Assembly (NCBI RefSeq): GCF_910589235.1
Contig: NC_060955.1
Span: 8,569,694-8,633,693, forward strand
Direction of reading: 5' to 3'
Length of the DNA: 64,000 nucleotides
From: Vespa crabro
Lineage: Eukaryota; Arthropoda; Insecta; Hymenoptera; Vespidae
Shown here: in pieces, positions 37,377-51,507 of the stretch
How the letters are laid out: every line of letters begins with the position of its first letter
How positions within the stretch are numbered: the first letter of the stretch is position 1
Program-made: the position numbers and the translations under genes
Notes under the pieces: generated by a model
Database searches by the model: none
What the model saw: only the letters and a program-made list of their open reading frames with translations
What the model was told of the DNA's origin: nothing

Positions 37377-38267
37377 ATGAGTGAAAGTGACGATGAACTA
37401 TCATTATGTCCTACGACAATATCCGCACTTCAAGAATTTCTCGAAGAAAAAGAAAAGAGAAAAAAGCAGTTGACTGATGTGTTTCAGTCAAATCTATTAT
37501 TAGATGTATCATTTGAAGAAGATTGGGTAATCAATCAAAAACTTCAAGACAAGCCATTTTATATGTTGAAAATTTCTTATAACTTTTAGGATTATCATAT
37601 TTTATTATTATATTTTAGCAATTAAGTCAGTTTTGGTATGATGAAAACACAACAAATACAATTGTTAAAGGTGCTATAAATTCTACACCTATAGATGGAA
37701 AAATAGCATTAATTTCTTGTCCAACTTTATATACAGAACTAAAAAAAACTTGCAACAAAAGACAAGGTATATTTTTTTATTACATGTATATTAAATTATA
37801 TATTAAGAATATAAAAATAAGTAAAGATATTTATCTATTCTTTGCAGTGATTCTTTTAGAATATGACCCTCGTTTCACAGTATTTGGATCAGACTTTATA
37901 CCATATGATTATAAATTTCCTTTAAATGTACCTAGAAATTTATATAATATTTTTGATTTAGTCATAGCAGATCCTCCTTTTTTATCTGATGAATGTCTAA
38001 CAAAAATTGCTGTGACGATAAAATTATTGTCGAAGAAAAAAATGGTACTTTGTACAGGTATTAAATTATATTATAATTATTTTATATTTAAGAAGAAAAC
38101 TATATACAATCTATTTTTATTTTATCTATGTAGGTGCAGTTATGATAAATTTAGTTGAAAGATTACTAGATGCCAAAAAATGTAATTTCATACCAAAGCA
38201 TAAAAATAATTTAGCTAATGAATTTTACTGTTATTCAAACTTTGACTTTGATGAAATGCTGAAATAA
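37377..38267 (+). CDS. EEF1AKMT1: EEF1A lysine methyltransferase 1 (N6AMT2-type)
   Basis: SAM-dependent methyltransferase that modifies a lysine of translation factor eEF1A (Lys79 in human). Exons 37377-37526, 37619-37766, 37848-38057, 38134-38267; phases continuous, 213 residues (human 214). It begins MSESDDELSLCPTTISALQEF. QLSQFWYDE is the family's conserved segment before the Rossmann fold. LLEYDPRFTVFG forms the strand after the SAM loop, and DPPF (141-144) is the catalytic DPPY/F motif. This motif led to the old name N6-adenine methyltransferase 2. The stop codon lies inside an AATAAA (38263-38268), and a second hexamer follows at once. It is divergent from CEP43. Family assignment is firm; the substrate is from the orthologue. 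Confidence 0.92.
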
Positions 38268-40407
38268 AATAAAATGTTTTACGTAAAGTTTTATAATTAA
38301 TTTGCATTTTAGTTTTCCTATTTCTTCAAAATACTTTAATATTTTATTCTTTGTTATCAAAGAAATTTTATTTTCGATATATTTAACCTTATTTTATTAA
38401 TATTATAGATTCTATATGACATTTCTAAGTTAAAATTTATTTTTCTTCATAAATAGCAGAATTTAATAAAACTAGAAATTATATTGATCTATATAAACCC
38501 ATGGAATATCATTGTCAGTTAACTTGTCATTTAAGATTTATGTTCATATATATATATATATAAAATCATAGATTACGAGACATAGTTTTACATAAAATTT
38601 AACTAATTAACTTGTTTTATATTTTCCTAATAATATTAAGAAAATTACTCTATTTATTAATATTATAAAATATGTATGTACATATATAGAAATTGCACAA
38701 AGTTGGATATAAAAGATCGTAGACAAAATCGGTTGTTTCATTAGATGTTATTCCTTTCCATGCTTGATATGGATGGCATATGTGATTTCAAATAATTTTT
38801 CATTTTAACATTGTTTTCAAATAGATTTGAAATGATCCAACAATATTAATATTCTACTTATTACAATTATTATTAATCAAAAGGGGGAAAGAACAATTTT
38901 AAGAAACTGATATTGCCTAAAAAATGTATGTATAACGATCTATCAAACATTTCTATTACAAAAATTTTTAGATAATTATGTGTGTGTGTTAATATGTAAT
39001 ATATATTTATATTACTAGATGTTATTGTATAAGAGTTTGATAAGCGAATGATTTTTAATTCTTTTATTATTTTATTAGATTACATGTATCTTTTGAAGTG
39101 AATAGTCATCATAAAATGGAAAAACAGGCTCATATCTATGTTGTTGCTAAAAATTTATAATCAAAATAATCAGTATGCTTCTGCATCATACTGTTTTCAA
39201 AGTTTATGCTATTTAAAATTAAATATTATATTTATAAGATATAAAAGTGATACATTATATTTTTAAGTCATTAATATATTTTTTTCATTATTATTATATA
39301 TATTTAAGTATATGTTCTAATGCAAATAACTGGATCTTGTGATAAATCTCTAAAAGAATGTATTGGTCATTATGAATACATCGATTTAGAATTGCCTTTT
39401 AGAGAGAAAAAGAATTAGTTTTTCATATTGACTATTTTAGGGCTATTATTAACATTCTTCAAAGTTTTTGTAAGGGATATAAATGCATGATTTTTTTGTT
39501 ATAATAATGTAATTTAACAATATTTATATGAGAATTATAATATATAATTTTAATTCATAGAAATGCTGTTTAAAACAATATTTAAGTTCATAAACTGATC
39601 TTAAAACTTTAAGAAAATAGATTTTAGAAAAAACTTTGAGGATCAAAAATTATGAGGAATTCAATAGAACTATAAAAAACTGGATTACTTAAAATAATTA
39701 ATAAAAAATATAAGTAAAAAAATGCTGATACTATTGTTCAAGAAAAATTGGCAGAATACGATAATGTACTTGAAAATAATAAATAATTAGAAGGGATACT
39801 TCAAAATGGAATTGCTAATGTATTAAATCCTTTAGAGACAGAATTTTACAACATTCCAATGAAACTTAAAAGAATATAAAAACTTCATTAATTTAATTTC
39901 AGATTCAAGGTATTTTGGAAAGTATATTAGCAAATTATATTATTCTCTTATTAATGAATTATGAATGCGCTTTACTAAAAGATTTGATATTAATAAGGAT
40001 AATCACACCACTAATTTGTATTATTATTAGTAGTTATATATAATTAGAACATATTTTTAGAAATTATTTCTCTTATTGATTAAATGCAGTATATAAAGGA
40101 GAATTAAAAAAGCGAGACTTAATATGTTTCGTAATAAGAAATTATATAAAAAATAACTGATTAAAATTTTGTAAATTGTATATTTTCAAAAAAATTCTTA
40201 AGTATTCATTGAAACTTATGGGCAAATAATTATAGTATATTGCAAAATTATTTTTATTATTCATATAAAACTCCTATCTATTATATAAAATTTTAGATAG
40301 TCTTTCTTATATTTAATACTTAATATTTATACGTTAATGGCAATGATGATGAAAATATGTTAATAGAATGATAATGATAATAAGATTGTCAATGATAATG
40401 AGTTCAT
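38268..40407. other. Intergenic region between EEF1AKMT1 and CACHD1-like
   Basis: 2.1 kb of very AT-rich DNA between convergent 3' ends, with short TA runs. A minus-strand AATAAA (40253-40258) lies about 150 bases past the CACHD1-like stop. No coding exon is seen. Confidence 0.6.
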
Positions 40408-43400
40408 TTAGCAACAATTTGTTTCCATGTTGCTATGAACAGTAACAGGTGCTAAAATATAATGTGTAGATCCTAAATTTGTTGTAGGTGCTGGTAAACT
40501 ATTAGATCGTTTCGTATTATTTAATTCGACATTAGAACCAACAATTAACATTGGTTCTGTAAATATCTGTTGTTCTGAATCATCATGAGGTGTCATAGTA
40601 CTGTAACCATGATCACTATCCCCACCAGGTCTTTTGTAATTAGTTGAAACCCTATAAGGTGATATAGGTGCAATAGCATCTCTTATAAAAGAATCTAAAT
40701 TGTGCTTTGTTTGGTCAGGTTCTAAAGGTTCTACATCACCTTCTAAATGTGTCATATGTAATACGTCAGGTGAAATTTGCACATGCAAACATTGATGTTC
40801 CAAATCTGATTGCATAGAGTGCAATCTATAACAACACAATGTAATACCCAAAATTAAAATAAAAACAAGTATGCCACCTGCAACTGGTCCTACTGACGAA
40901 AATTCGCGAACTACAATTTCTTCTATTGATTGAGAATCTGTAAATATAAAAATGAAATATATATATATATATATACATACACACAAACATACATACACAC
41001 ATTATTATATGTATTAATTTAGTCCATATATAAATTTTTATAAATATTATATAATCATTGCTTACCATGAGTTTCATCATTGTAAGGCACTGGAGCTCCA
41101 AAAATGCCTTTAAAACATGCAAACACATCAGAACAAAATGGAATTTGCAAAGAAGTTACTCCATCAATATCCATATAACACCATTGACAGCCTACAATAC
41201 CCAGACATTCCCCTTCTGTTTTATATACTTTACAATCAAAAGAAGGACAGGACTTTATATTTAAATGATGTGACCAAGAATGTGATAAATGTATAGTTTG
41301 TTCAGATGGAGGTGGACATGCCTCTAAATTAATTTTATGCTGTACACAACTTGAAGAATACAATGAACATTCGCATGGACATTCACATTCAGTTTGTTCC
41401 ATTCTCCTACAGTTTAAACATAAACGATCTGTCTGGAAAATAAATATACACAAAATAAAAAATATGTATATAAAAATCATTTAGTTAAAAATATTATATA
41501 CTTACTGTGCTACATGGACAAAAAGCTCTTAAAGAATTGCATGTAACATTAACAACACCAAGAAATATATTGGTATTGGGTATTGCAGCTATTTGATATT
41601 TTATACAATGTTCTCCATGCACTGTATTTGTTAAGACTTCTTGTAAGGATGTGTTAAAATGATAATATCTTTGTACAGTACCATCCAAGTAACTAGCACA
41701 TGTCTTCTTTTTTACAAAATATTCTTGATTTAATATATCATTAGCAATTAATTGCTCCTTATGTGTTAAATGTTGTTGTTCAACTTTACTCATTGGTTGT
41801 AATAATGATGGATGAGATACTAAATAACCCATATCATCCATTAAAAAACACTTTATTGTTGAATCCTTACAAAATGGAAACATTTCTATAAGAAGTCTAG
41901 AAATATATCCCATTGTAACATCCATAGACATTACCGCCATAACTGCATTATCATTATTTTGTCCATACTTTGAATGTTGAATTGAATGACTCAAAGTTAC
42001 AACATAGCCTGAACCGCCAGCATCTAAATATGGTCCAGTAAAAACAATCTTTCCTGGATATTTTAAAGCTTTTCCATACCAAATTCTACGCTTTGGATCT
42101 AAACCAGAATCTATAATTATTCCTGGAAATACTTCTAAAGCACCACTAGTAGTACCAATAATATATCTAGAATGATAAATTGTATATATAATTCAAAAAA
42201 AAACATTAATATAAAATATGTGTGTAAATGTACCTTCTAATAACAAATTCATTAATTGAACTTTCTATATGTCTTTCTTTAAAATGTTCTAAAGCTTTGC
42301 TTAGCGTAACCACATCTGGTCTCACAGAATGATGTAAACCTGGATTAGCCAACAATCCAGTCAAATCTTTTATGTATGCCATATAACTTTGTACAATTAC
42401 ACCTGAATTTGTCTCTAGTAATTTAAGTTGTTCCATAGGAGACTGGAAACACCATGGTGAAAGATATACTACTCCACTAGCTAAACATTTAATTTAATAT
42501 AAAATTATAAAATATTATATATATAATATATAAGATGAATAAATGAACAAATATTGTATTTTTCTTACATAATGCTATGATGTTATTTTGATGGACACAT
42601 AATACATCTTTGTTGATAGTACCATGTGATATAAGATCAAGGGAATGATATAACAAATTTGTAGGTAATGTTGGTATATTTTTTATAATAGACATTGTTA
42701 CGTCTTCATTCACAGATACTAAGCATAGTATTAAATCTTTATAAGTTAAATGTTTCCACATATATATTTTCTGTAATAAGAAAATATGATATAATTTATT
42801 TTATTTATGAAATATTAATTTAATATAATACCTTTTTACTTTCATTTATTTGAACGTCAATAAGACCTTCATTTTTTTCAATCATTATTGCTGCAACTTC
42901 ACTGCTTATATTTTCAATATCTTGTAAATATACTTTTATTGGTTGCTCTGTTATCATTTCCATTCGTGGGAAATCTTTATGGATCCAAACTACTTCTTTG
43001 CTATCAAACAATATACCATAAGCTTCTGAACCAATGTTAAGATATGTTAAATCATCTAGAAAATCTTTTAATGTCACATCTAGATACAATAGTGTAACAT
43101 TTGTGATTAATCCAATAGACGTAGACATCATTTTACTATATGGTTCAAAGTATGGATCTGAGAGGTAATATTCCTTTATCTCATTATGAGAACATTTTAT
43201 ACCAGAAAATAATCTAGATATTTCAAATCCAAGCACATTTTGAGTTGGAAGAGTTATAATACTATCATTTTTCAATGTATCTTTAATACTGATATATTTT
43301 CCATGATCTATAAGAAATCATTTTTAGTATAAATTTATATAATACATGGATATTAAATATATGAAATTATAATATACCTGAAAGAACAAGTATAGTTCTC

Positions 43401-44513
43401 CAATATGCATTTAATTGCATTGCTGATATTTTATTAAAAATCTCATATGCATTTGATGGATCTTGTAAAGTATTAGTCAAATGCAAAAGAATTACTTCTC
43501 CTTGTAGATTTTGTGTTAAAACCTTCAAATCTATATTTATAGTCTGATTGGTACCTACAATATTTTTAATTTAATTATTGTATCATATTATTAATTTAGT
43601 TATCTATTTTAATTCTTCTACCTTTTTTAGTAAGACTATCTATATGACGTCCTAGTTGATATTTATTAATATCAGTTGCCTTTACAAGACCATCTTTACA
43701 ATATACAAAACCATTTCCAGCAAGACCAATGGCGGTAACATAATCTTTCTCAGATAGCATATCAATTACAGTTTTAGCAGTAATTTGAATCAAGATAAGC
43801 TCTTCTTCAGATATAAAGGTACCATGTTCTAATAATAAAATGATATTTTTTGCTGAGCAATGTTGAGATAACAATAATGGTCCAATATTATGTACTAAAC
43901 TAGGTGGACCACATATTCTTCCTGGTGGATATAATGGTAAGACATGTAAATTTTTCCATCCTTGATCTTTTAATTTTGCAGTTAATTCTGGAATATTCAC
44001 AAGTACATATTTTATTTATCTATACTCTTTTAAAATTTGATATTACATACCTGTTGTAATTTCAGAGCATATATCCAATGCTTCATTCTGAGTACTTTTT
44101 ATATTGTTTCTTTTATCGGAATAAATAGAATACATTCGTTTTTTTAATAAAATAAGCTCTATAATTCGATTACTTTTTTGTAAGAGATCAACATGAGACA
44201 ATAATTTGTTGTTTAATTTTTGTACTAACATATTCAATGTATTTTCTAAATTATTGGTGATATTTGAAAATTCCAAATTGTCAAGTACTTCTAAAAAAGT
44301 TGGTATACCAAGTTCCTCATTGGCAATAGAAAGGAATACATTAGACAATTGTACAACAATATCATGTAAACATGTTTCATTCAAAGGTTCAACATTCATT
44401 TGTTTACGTTCAGATGTATCTAATTGGCAATTGACATTTGTATTTCTATTATCATTTCCATGCACTAATACTATTATAGTGTAGAATAAACATAAAAATG
44501 TTGTCAAATCCAT
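40408..44513 (-). CDS. VWFA and Cache domain-containing protein (CACHD1-like, alpha2delta-related)
   Basis: Type I membrane protein related to calcium-channel alpha2delta subunits; vertebrate CACHD1 modulates voltage-gated calcium channels. Exons from 5': 44051-44513, 43622-43987, 43378-43554, 42832-43307, 42569-42770, 42234-42480, 41506-42166, 41066-41432, 40408-40937. Phases are continuous, giving 1162 residues (human about 1270). A signal peptide (FLCLFYTIIVLVHG) is followed by a helical ectodomain. A VWA-type domain lies at about 155-340 (NIILLLEHGTFIS; VIDMLSEKDYVTAIGL). Tandem Cache domains follow (GILFDSKEVVWIHKDFPRME; FLMDDMGYLVSHPSL), then a Cys-rich segment (CECPCECSLYSSSC). One TM helix (about 1003-1023, GPVAGGILVFILILGITLCC) precedes a cytoplasmic tail of about 140 residues. 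The usual MIDAS DxSxS is replaced by EHGTF, so metal binding is doubtful. Drosophila has a like-named gene. Confidence 0.9.
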
Positions 44514-45892
44514 TTCTCAAGGCCTCTTTTGCCAATTAAATGTAATTATTTTAATAATAAATTCATTAATCCTTTTTCTTTCCAATAATATTTCTTCATA
44601 TTGGCTACACATAATTATAAAATAAACATATTTGCAAATTATGATTTTGTTGTGCATATTAATAACAGTATGTATATGAAAGACATAATATTACAATACA
44701 TCAATTAGAAAACCAAAAAAATAAACACGTCTATTCTTGCCACCAAACTATTGTAAACTAAGAACGCACGCTTTAGGGTCAAATTCAGTCAATTCAGAAG
44801 GAGAACAAAAGAAAAAGAAAAATAGATAAAGATATGTTAGGTAGTATGTCATAAAATTACATTTTCATTATAAAATAGTACACATATTGGCTTATTTAAT
44901 AAAAGATAAATTTTAAAATATTCAAGTCAAAATACATAATATCACTTATTATTAATTGGTATACGACGAGTATATCATAGAAGAAGAAATTACCAAAGAT
45001 GTTTTCCAGGAAAATAAAAATAAAATTCTGTAAAATCACCAATCAGATTCTCTATATAAGAAGAAATTTGAAGAACTGAGATGCAAAGAATAAGTACTTG
45101 AAAGAAGCGTTCTTTTATAGGGAATTCTCTAAAAAATCATAAAAAATTCAAATGAAACTTTCAACAATAACTGTCGATAAAACAATATGATTTGCTTTCG
45201 TTTTTTATCTTTTCTTTACTTTTTTTGAAATTACGAGTTAATTGAATTTATAAATTAATATCATAATCTAATATATTAACTCTGCCGGTCAAAAAATAAA
45301 TAATTCTTGGTTTTCACCATAGACGGCTATAACATTTGTTATTATATGGTGCATCTGTGACAAGATCTTATTTGCACCACCTATAGTTTGAAACTATAAG
45401 TAAAAGCTTCTAAAAATCCAAGATACAGTCAGTCAGTTTATAAGCTAGTCATGTTGTCATATCATAAGAAGATTAAGTAATAAATATATATACTCTTGTT
45501 TGTTACTGACATCACGATTTGTATTAAGTTCCCATTATTTTTTTCTCCTTTTTTAAAGAGAATAAAAGAAAGAACAGGCAAGTCCTCCGCAATCATTTTG
45601 ATATCTCGATGTTGGCACTACTGGATTGTGGAATGTACAACGTATCCTGTAGAAAACGGTGCGATCTTTTAACTTTGAAAAAAAAGAAGATTCGATGGTT
45701 CGTACAGCAACTGAAGATAAATTGCACAGAGAAAATAAGATTTAAAATGCCACCCTTTTTTAGCATTTATAAAGATATTTTCTTTTTATTAAATTAACTA
45801 TAACTAGAAATAAGAAGGATTGAACAAAAAAACATTATTTACAAAAAGAAATTGTTTATTAAACACATACACACACACGTATACAGATGTTT

Positions 45893-47042
45893 AGCATTTC
45901 GACGTTGGTAACACTGGATTTAGTCATAAGATCCTTCAAGTAACCACGATCAAGGAAAAAAAGTCTGAACTCTCTCCATTTCTGTTTCGGGACTTGAATC
46001 GTAAAGAATATTTTTCTCTTACACATAGGATAGATATTAAAAAAAAGAGTACTTAGTGTATGATCAGAAAAACGCATCAGTGAACTTAGCATTATTATTT
46101 ATAAGGTGTTTGTTATTTCATCGCTGCGCGCAATCCATGTAAAATTAGTAGCGATCATCTTGGATGTTGTTTACCGTAGCAACAATCTTTATTTGATTCT
46201 CTTTCGTGCTCCTTGTCAATACTGAATACTCCTGAATTCTTTTGAGGAGCTTTTGCAATCAAAAAGTGTGGAGCATGTTATCTGTAATACTAACTTCAAT
46301 AAGATTTCTTACCTCTTTCAAGAGCATGCAATCCTATCCCAAGTTTCATTCAGTTTAACAATAGTAGTTGATCTCGATAAGTATTATCTTATCTTATTTG
46401 TATCTCACTTGACTGGAGATTATTCTAAAATTTCGGCGACTACTAGCATCGTTTGCTCAATCAAGTGGTGTACTATGACACTATAAAATAAATAATCGGT
46501 GCTGTTTTTAAGTTTTTTATTTTTTTCGTGATTGGAATTTGTTCTAAAAAATAAAATTTTATATAAGATAAAATTTTACATCATCTGAGCATACTTTGTA
46601 GGCTGTAAACTCGTTCTCCAGAAAAGCGAACTAAAGCTTTGGGTAATTATGCTAAAACGTCGTTAGCTTCACGTTAAAGAATTTATTTTATTAAATTTCT
46701 ATAAAACCAATGATATGTGATTTAACAACCTTAAAGATCACTATTATGCTATATCTCTATTGTATTGGATTCAGTCATATTTTCTTTTCTGTTTTCATTT
46801 GAATGTAAAGCGCAATTGAACTACCGATATAATGTTCGCTATTTATTTTTTGTAGTCACGTGGATTTTCTTCGCCAATGTCTTTTCCTTACCAGGGTCTT
46901 TTCTTTTCCTTATCGGGATCTTTTTTATTATATATTCTATTTTCAAAAGAAAATTATTCTTTACAATTCAAATCCTGAAACGGAAATAGAAATAAACGAA
47001 TCTTTTCTTTCTTGGTCATTTTGGAGGATTGTATAATCAAAT
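45893..47042. repeat. Diverged inverted repeat pair (about 130-bp arms)
   Basis: Read on the minus strand, 45895-46055 contains ATTCTTTACGATTCAAGTCC followed by GAAACAGAAATG. On the plus strand 46915-47042 contains ATTCTTTACAATTCAAATCC followed by GAAACGGAAATAG. Similarity extends outward through TTGGTCATTTTGGAGGAT. A weaker direct copy starts at about 45606 (CTCGATGTTGGCACTACTGG against TTCGACGTTGGTAACACTGG). This is probably decayed transposon sequence. Confidence 0.6.
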
Positions 47043-49904
47043 CTAACAACAGGATTGACAGTAGATATATCCGCGCACTGGCCAAATATAAGACATAATA
47101 CATAAATATATGTTCTTATAACATTTATATATTCATAAATAAGATTGTATTTTCAAGAAGATTGAAATATTTTTAAAAAGTTAACAAAATATTTTATAAA
47201 ATATATTGACAAAATTAAGGAATGTAAGGATTCTTTAATAATTATAATTCAAACCAAGTAATACCTACATAATATATCAACACGAATGTTATTATGCATA
47301 CAACAAATTTTGATAAATTGTAGCGAGATTGATATATATCGTTTAATGAGGCTTAAGAAGTAGAAAGTGTCAATATCACTTATATACATTGTGCACGTAT
47401 CTATTCTTTTCACCACTAAAAGCGTCAAGGGTTTTCAAGCAACCTTGTACGGAACAGTAATTGCACTTTAATTAAAGTCTGACTGCTATAACAAGGATCT
47501 AACGAATTGTCACGTACGATCTCGTTGATCTTTCACGGTCACCAATCATGCGTCCATTTCTCCAATGCTTGCTCTTATACACACCATGATACTACAGGCG
47601 TTTGTAATTACTGTCGCTTTAATGATGAGCGCATCGTTAGTTTTGTCGACCCAATTTCTAACTAGTTTTAATTATACATAAAAATTTGTATATTATTCGA
47701 CGATAATACATAATACAAAAATGTTTATTTTGTTTGTTTTCATATCGAATATCGCTTGATATTTGATATGAAAACAAATAGAGAATATAGAGAAACTATC
47801 TCTGGAATATAATCTCATACACATTCATACAACAAAAATCAAGATGTCGAAGTTAAGAGCATGTAGTCTGCTAAACTTGAAAGTTTTTTTGAAGTTGCTC
47901 TTTCTAGTTTATATAGATAAAAAAAAGAAAGAAAACAAAGAACGATGGAGATGTTTCGATCAGATGTTCAAACGTGCTTGAGATTTCTTTTTACCTTCAT
48001 TTTTCGTATTAAATTTCATCCACACACTATGATGCTTGAGAACTCGCTCTTATCTCGTTCATCGAGGTATATTTATTCGTGTTCTAATATAAAATTTTTC
48101 AGTTAAACCTAGATCCAATCAATATCGAATAGTAACATAACACATATTTCATTGTAAATCTGAACATCTCACGGATTATAAGATCAAATATTTATTAAGA
48201 AACGCCATTATCTAAGATATAATACATTCTTGAATGAATTGATTAAATTAAAAGTTATTGTTTTTAATCCATGATCGTATACTATATAAGAATTTTTTCA
48301 TCATTGAACGAATTAATTAATTTATTTGCTTTGAGTGATTCTGTCAGATCCTGAGGAATCAAGAAGCTACTCTTCGATGTAACCATTATTTAGTTATCTT
48401 GTTGGATGATCTAATCAATTTATGTTAGATCAAATTTGCATTTGCATTTATCACAGAAAAAAAGGGAAACTACAAGTTTTACACGTTTTATTTATGAAGG
48501 AAATAAGATATTTGTATTTTGTATTGTCCCTGCACGTTTTTTTAGTTGTTTTTTATTGTATTTTGAGAATTTTTTTACCATCGTTACATGGTTATAAGAT
48601 TGTGGATAAAAAAAGAATGAGAAAGACGACAACGGTGTGTCCAGTTTACAAGAAATTCACATAAAGTTACGTATCGCCACGAAATCGATTCGGAAACGGC
48701 GTAGGAAAGGAATTTAAAAGAAGGAAAGCTCTCGGTTGTTACAATTGAATCGTAGAACGAGTTACAGGGAAAACAGCACGTCCGGATCGATTTTCTAGAG
48801 TAGAGTAAATTTAACGGTATCGTTTAGTAGAACGCGACCTTATTTTAACGAGATAGTTTGATATAGGAAACATATGATGCAATCACAATGATGCATCTGT
48901 CTATGATAAATGATTCCTAGCAATCGAATGCGTTCGCCCCTGTTTTACCTTGCAATGCTCAATGAAGTCGATTCGATCTATTGTTATAGACAACAGATTT
49001 CGATTTGTGATCGTGACTGTAGTATCTCACCATGAAAATTCGATTATATAATAGATGGATGGTAAATAGGTATAATATATCTTTACATAACATGCACATA
49101 TATTTTACATATATGTATATGTATTATGTATAAAATATATTATATTGGATTTTTTATAAATATGACAAGTTTCAAATTGGAAAAAATATTATTGTTTTTT
49201 TTAATATTTCCTTATATTATATAATGTTCCTTCATATATATACATACATTTTACGATTAATAACAAACTGTATCTGACAGTTTTCTACACTGAGGACATA
49301 TAATAAAATAATAGTATATCGATAAGGAAACGATAAAAATAAGTTTGATGCACGTGTCTACGCATATAATTTCGTTACTTTGTTCTCACTCATGTATTTA
49401 TTTTTATGTAAGTATTATCACAACAAATTGAAATTTATTGTTAGTCGAACAGAATTCGAATATACGCTTCGAAGCTTGTGGTAGGCCGCTCAATATTTGT
49501 TTTTGTCATTGGAAAATTATTCGGTAAACTTTGTCGGGTGCGTATGAACGATTATAAATATCCTATCGTGTTCCATACGATATTATATTAGTTTCGTCAA
49601 TTTGCTTGGTTTACTTTGGAAATTGAATGGAAGTACGAAAGAAGTTCCTGTATAATGGATATATTCGAATATGTAAAAAGTAGAAAGAATGAAAGTAGAT
49701 TTGAAAGAATATAAGAATGATTATTAAAAAAGATCACATACGATGAGGATGAACTTTATACATATGAAAATATGAAATGTTTAAAAAAGAATAAGATCAT
49801 CATAATAAGTTAAAAATATAACGAAATTCAAAAAATCTGATTCTCAAAACATCGATGATGCGCCGATAGAGAAGAAAAGACCTTTTATGTTATGTAAAGA
49901 TGCA

Positions 49905-50372
49905 GGCGCCACCACTGCAAGGCAAGGTTTCGGAGGGTGGCAATACTAATAGGTGGTGGTAGTGGTGGAGGGTGCTGCCGGTGGAAAGCGGGAAAGCTCC
50001 GAGTATTCGTGACCAGCTACGGTTCATTCCGGCCTTGCTAGTTGTGTGAGCGACATCATAACGTGTAGCTCCAAGAGAAAAACGTATTTAATGCGTGATA
50101 TCGAGAGAAGATGTATTAGAAGCGAAGCTATCGCGGTCGTGTATCCATCATGAGAGTTCGAAAAGCGTTCGTTCGTATAAATTACACGTGTATCAATACG
50201 ATCAATCAAAAAAGAATATCTTCGTCATTAGAGAACGATGATGCTCGTGGTGCCCGGATATCGGTCGCAGAGGTTCCTTCGTTCGGTGCCGGTCGTTGAT
50301 CTCTCTAAGGTACCTCGAACGAATCTCGTTGTCTCAGACGCGCGCGCGCGAGCATCGACCGATCCTTTCTCC

Positions 50373-50403
<31 letters not shown>

Positions 50404-50480
50404 CCTCCCCTTCTCTCTGTCTCTCTCTTTCTTTGTTTTTCCGGTGGATCGTTCAATGCGATCGGTGATGATCTTAATCG
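49905..50480 (+). promoter_or_regulatory. GC-rich island, candidate octopamine receptor promoter/leader
   Basis: It stands out from AT-rich flanks. It has a G-rich stretch (49951-49984, repeated GGTGG units), a CG-rich run (GACGCGCGCGCGCGAGC near 50338) and a CT microsatellite (50366-50430). A splice acceptor for a downstream 5' UTR exon exists at 53502. Promoter use is inferred. Confidence 0.3.
50366..50430. repeat. (CT)n microsatellite
   Basis: About 65 bases of imperfect CT dinucleotides, a GAGA-type tract on the other strand. Confidence 0.9.
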
Positions 50481-51466
50481 GAAGCTCTATAAAAGCAACA
50501 AAATATCATAAAAAAAAAGATATTAGCAGGAAATCATAAGAAAAATTCTTACGATTCATATAACTCTTTTAAATAGTTATTTTTTACTTAGAAAAGAAAA
50601 AAAATGATCGCAAATCTCGTGATAATCAAAGATAGAAAGAAAATTACCCGTTATTCACCTTTTGTTCTCTTCTTCGCATTTTTCGCGTTCATAGTCTGAC
50701 GTCAATATCGATAAAACGATGCAATGATTAAATATACGATGTAATCTCACGTTTCTCCCCATCGTTACGGGCTCCTCACGTTCCTCATGCAAACGACAGT
50801 GACGGACGAAAGAAGAGGAGAAAGAAAGAGTACGATGCGGCTTAATGGTTCGTTAGTTAGAGAAATAACGTAAAAGGTGGATCTCGGATGCAAAACGTCG
50901 AACACCTGATATTGCTGCGCGCCATTCAAGAGTGCAAATGACAAGGTACAGAAAATGTTACGCTCGTGAAAGTGACACACGGTGATTTAGTTTTTAAGTG
51001 ATAGCGTTAGAAGTAATGTAATGGATGCATCTGCTATACATTAAGAAACATCGAATCTGTGGATCTTTTAGGTTCGTGTTTATCTTCTTAAATTTATTTT
51101 TTTTCGAAGCAAACGTTTTACTTTTCTTTTTTTTCTTTTTTTCTTTTGTCAAAACGTTAAATCTATTGAACCGTCCAAATAAAAGATTAAAATCTTATAA
51201 TTCTGAATGATCATTTTTCTCTTAATCCAAGCTAATAGACGTATGTATAAGACACGAGTAAATACATTAAAATAGATGTAAGATATAAAGATACGCTTTT
51301 ATCCTCATTTAAAATAACTCCAGAATATTAAATAAAATATAAATAGAAAACATTTCGTGATCTGAATTTAGATAACGTTTAATTACGATTACTATAGAAT
51401 ATTTCTATATTTATCTTCTCTTATTACCTATGATTTCCCAAGAAAGGTGGTATATAAAGTAAATAA

Positions 51467-51470
<4 letters not shown>

Positions 51471-51507
<37 letters not shown>
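51471..51507. repeat. (GT)n microsatellite
   Basis: About 36 bases of pure GT. Confidence 0.97.
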
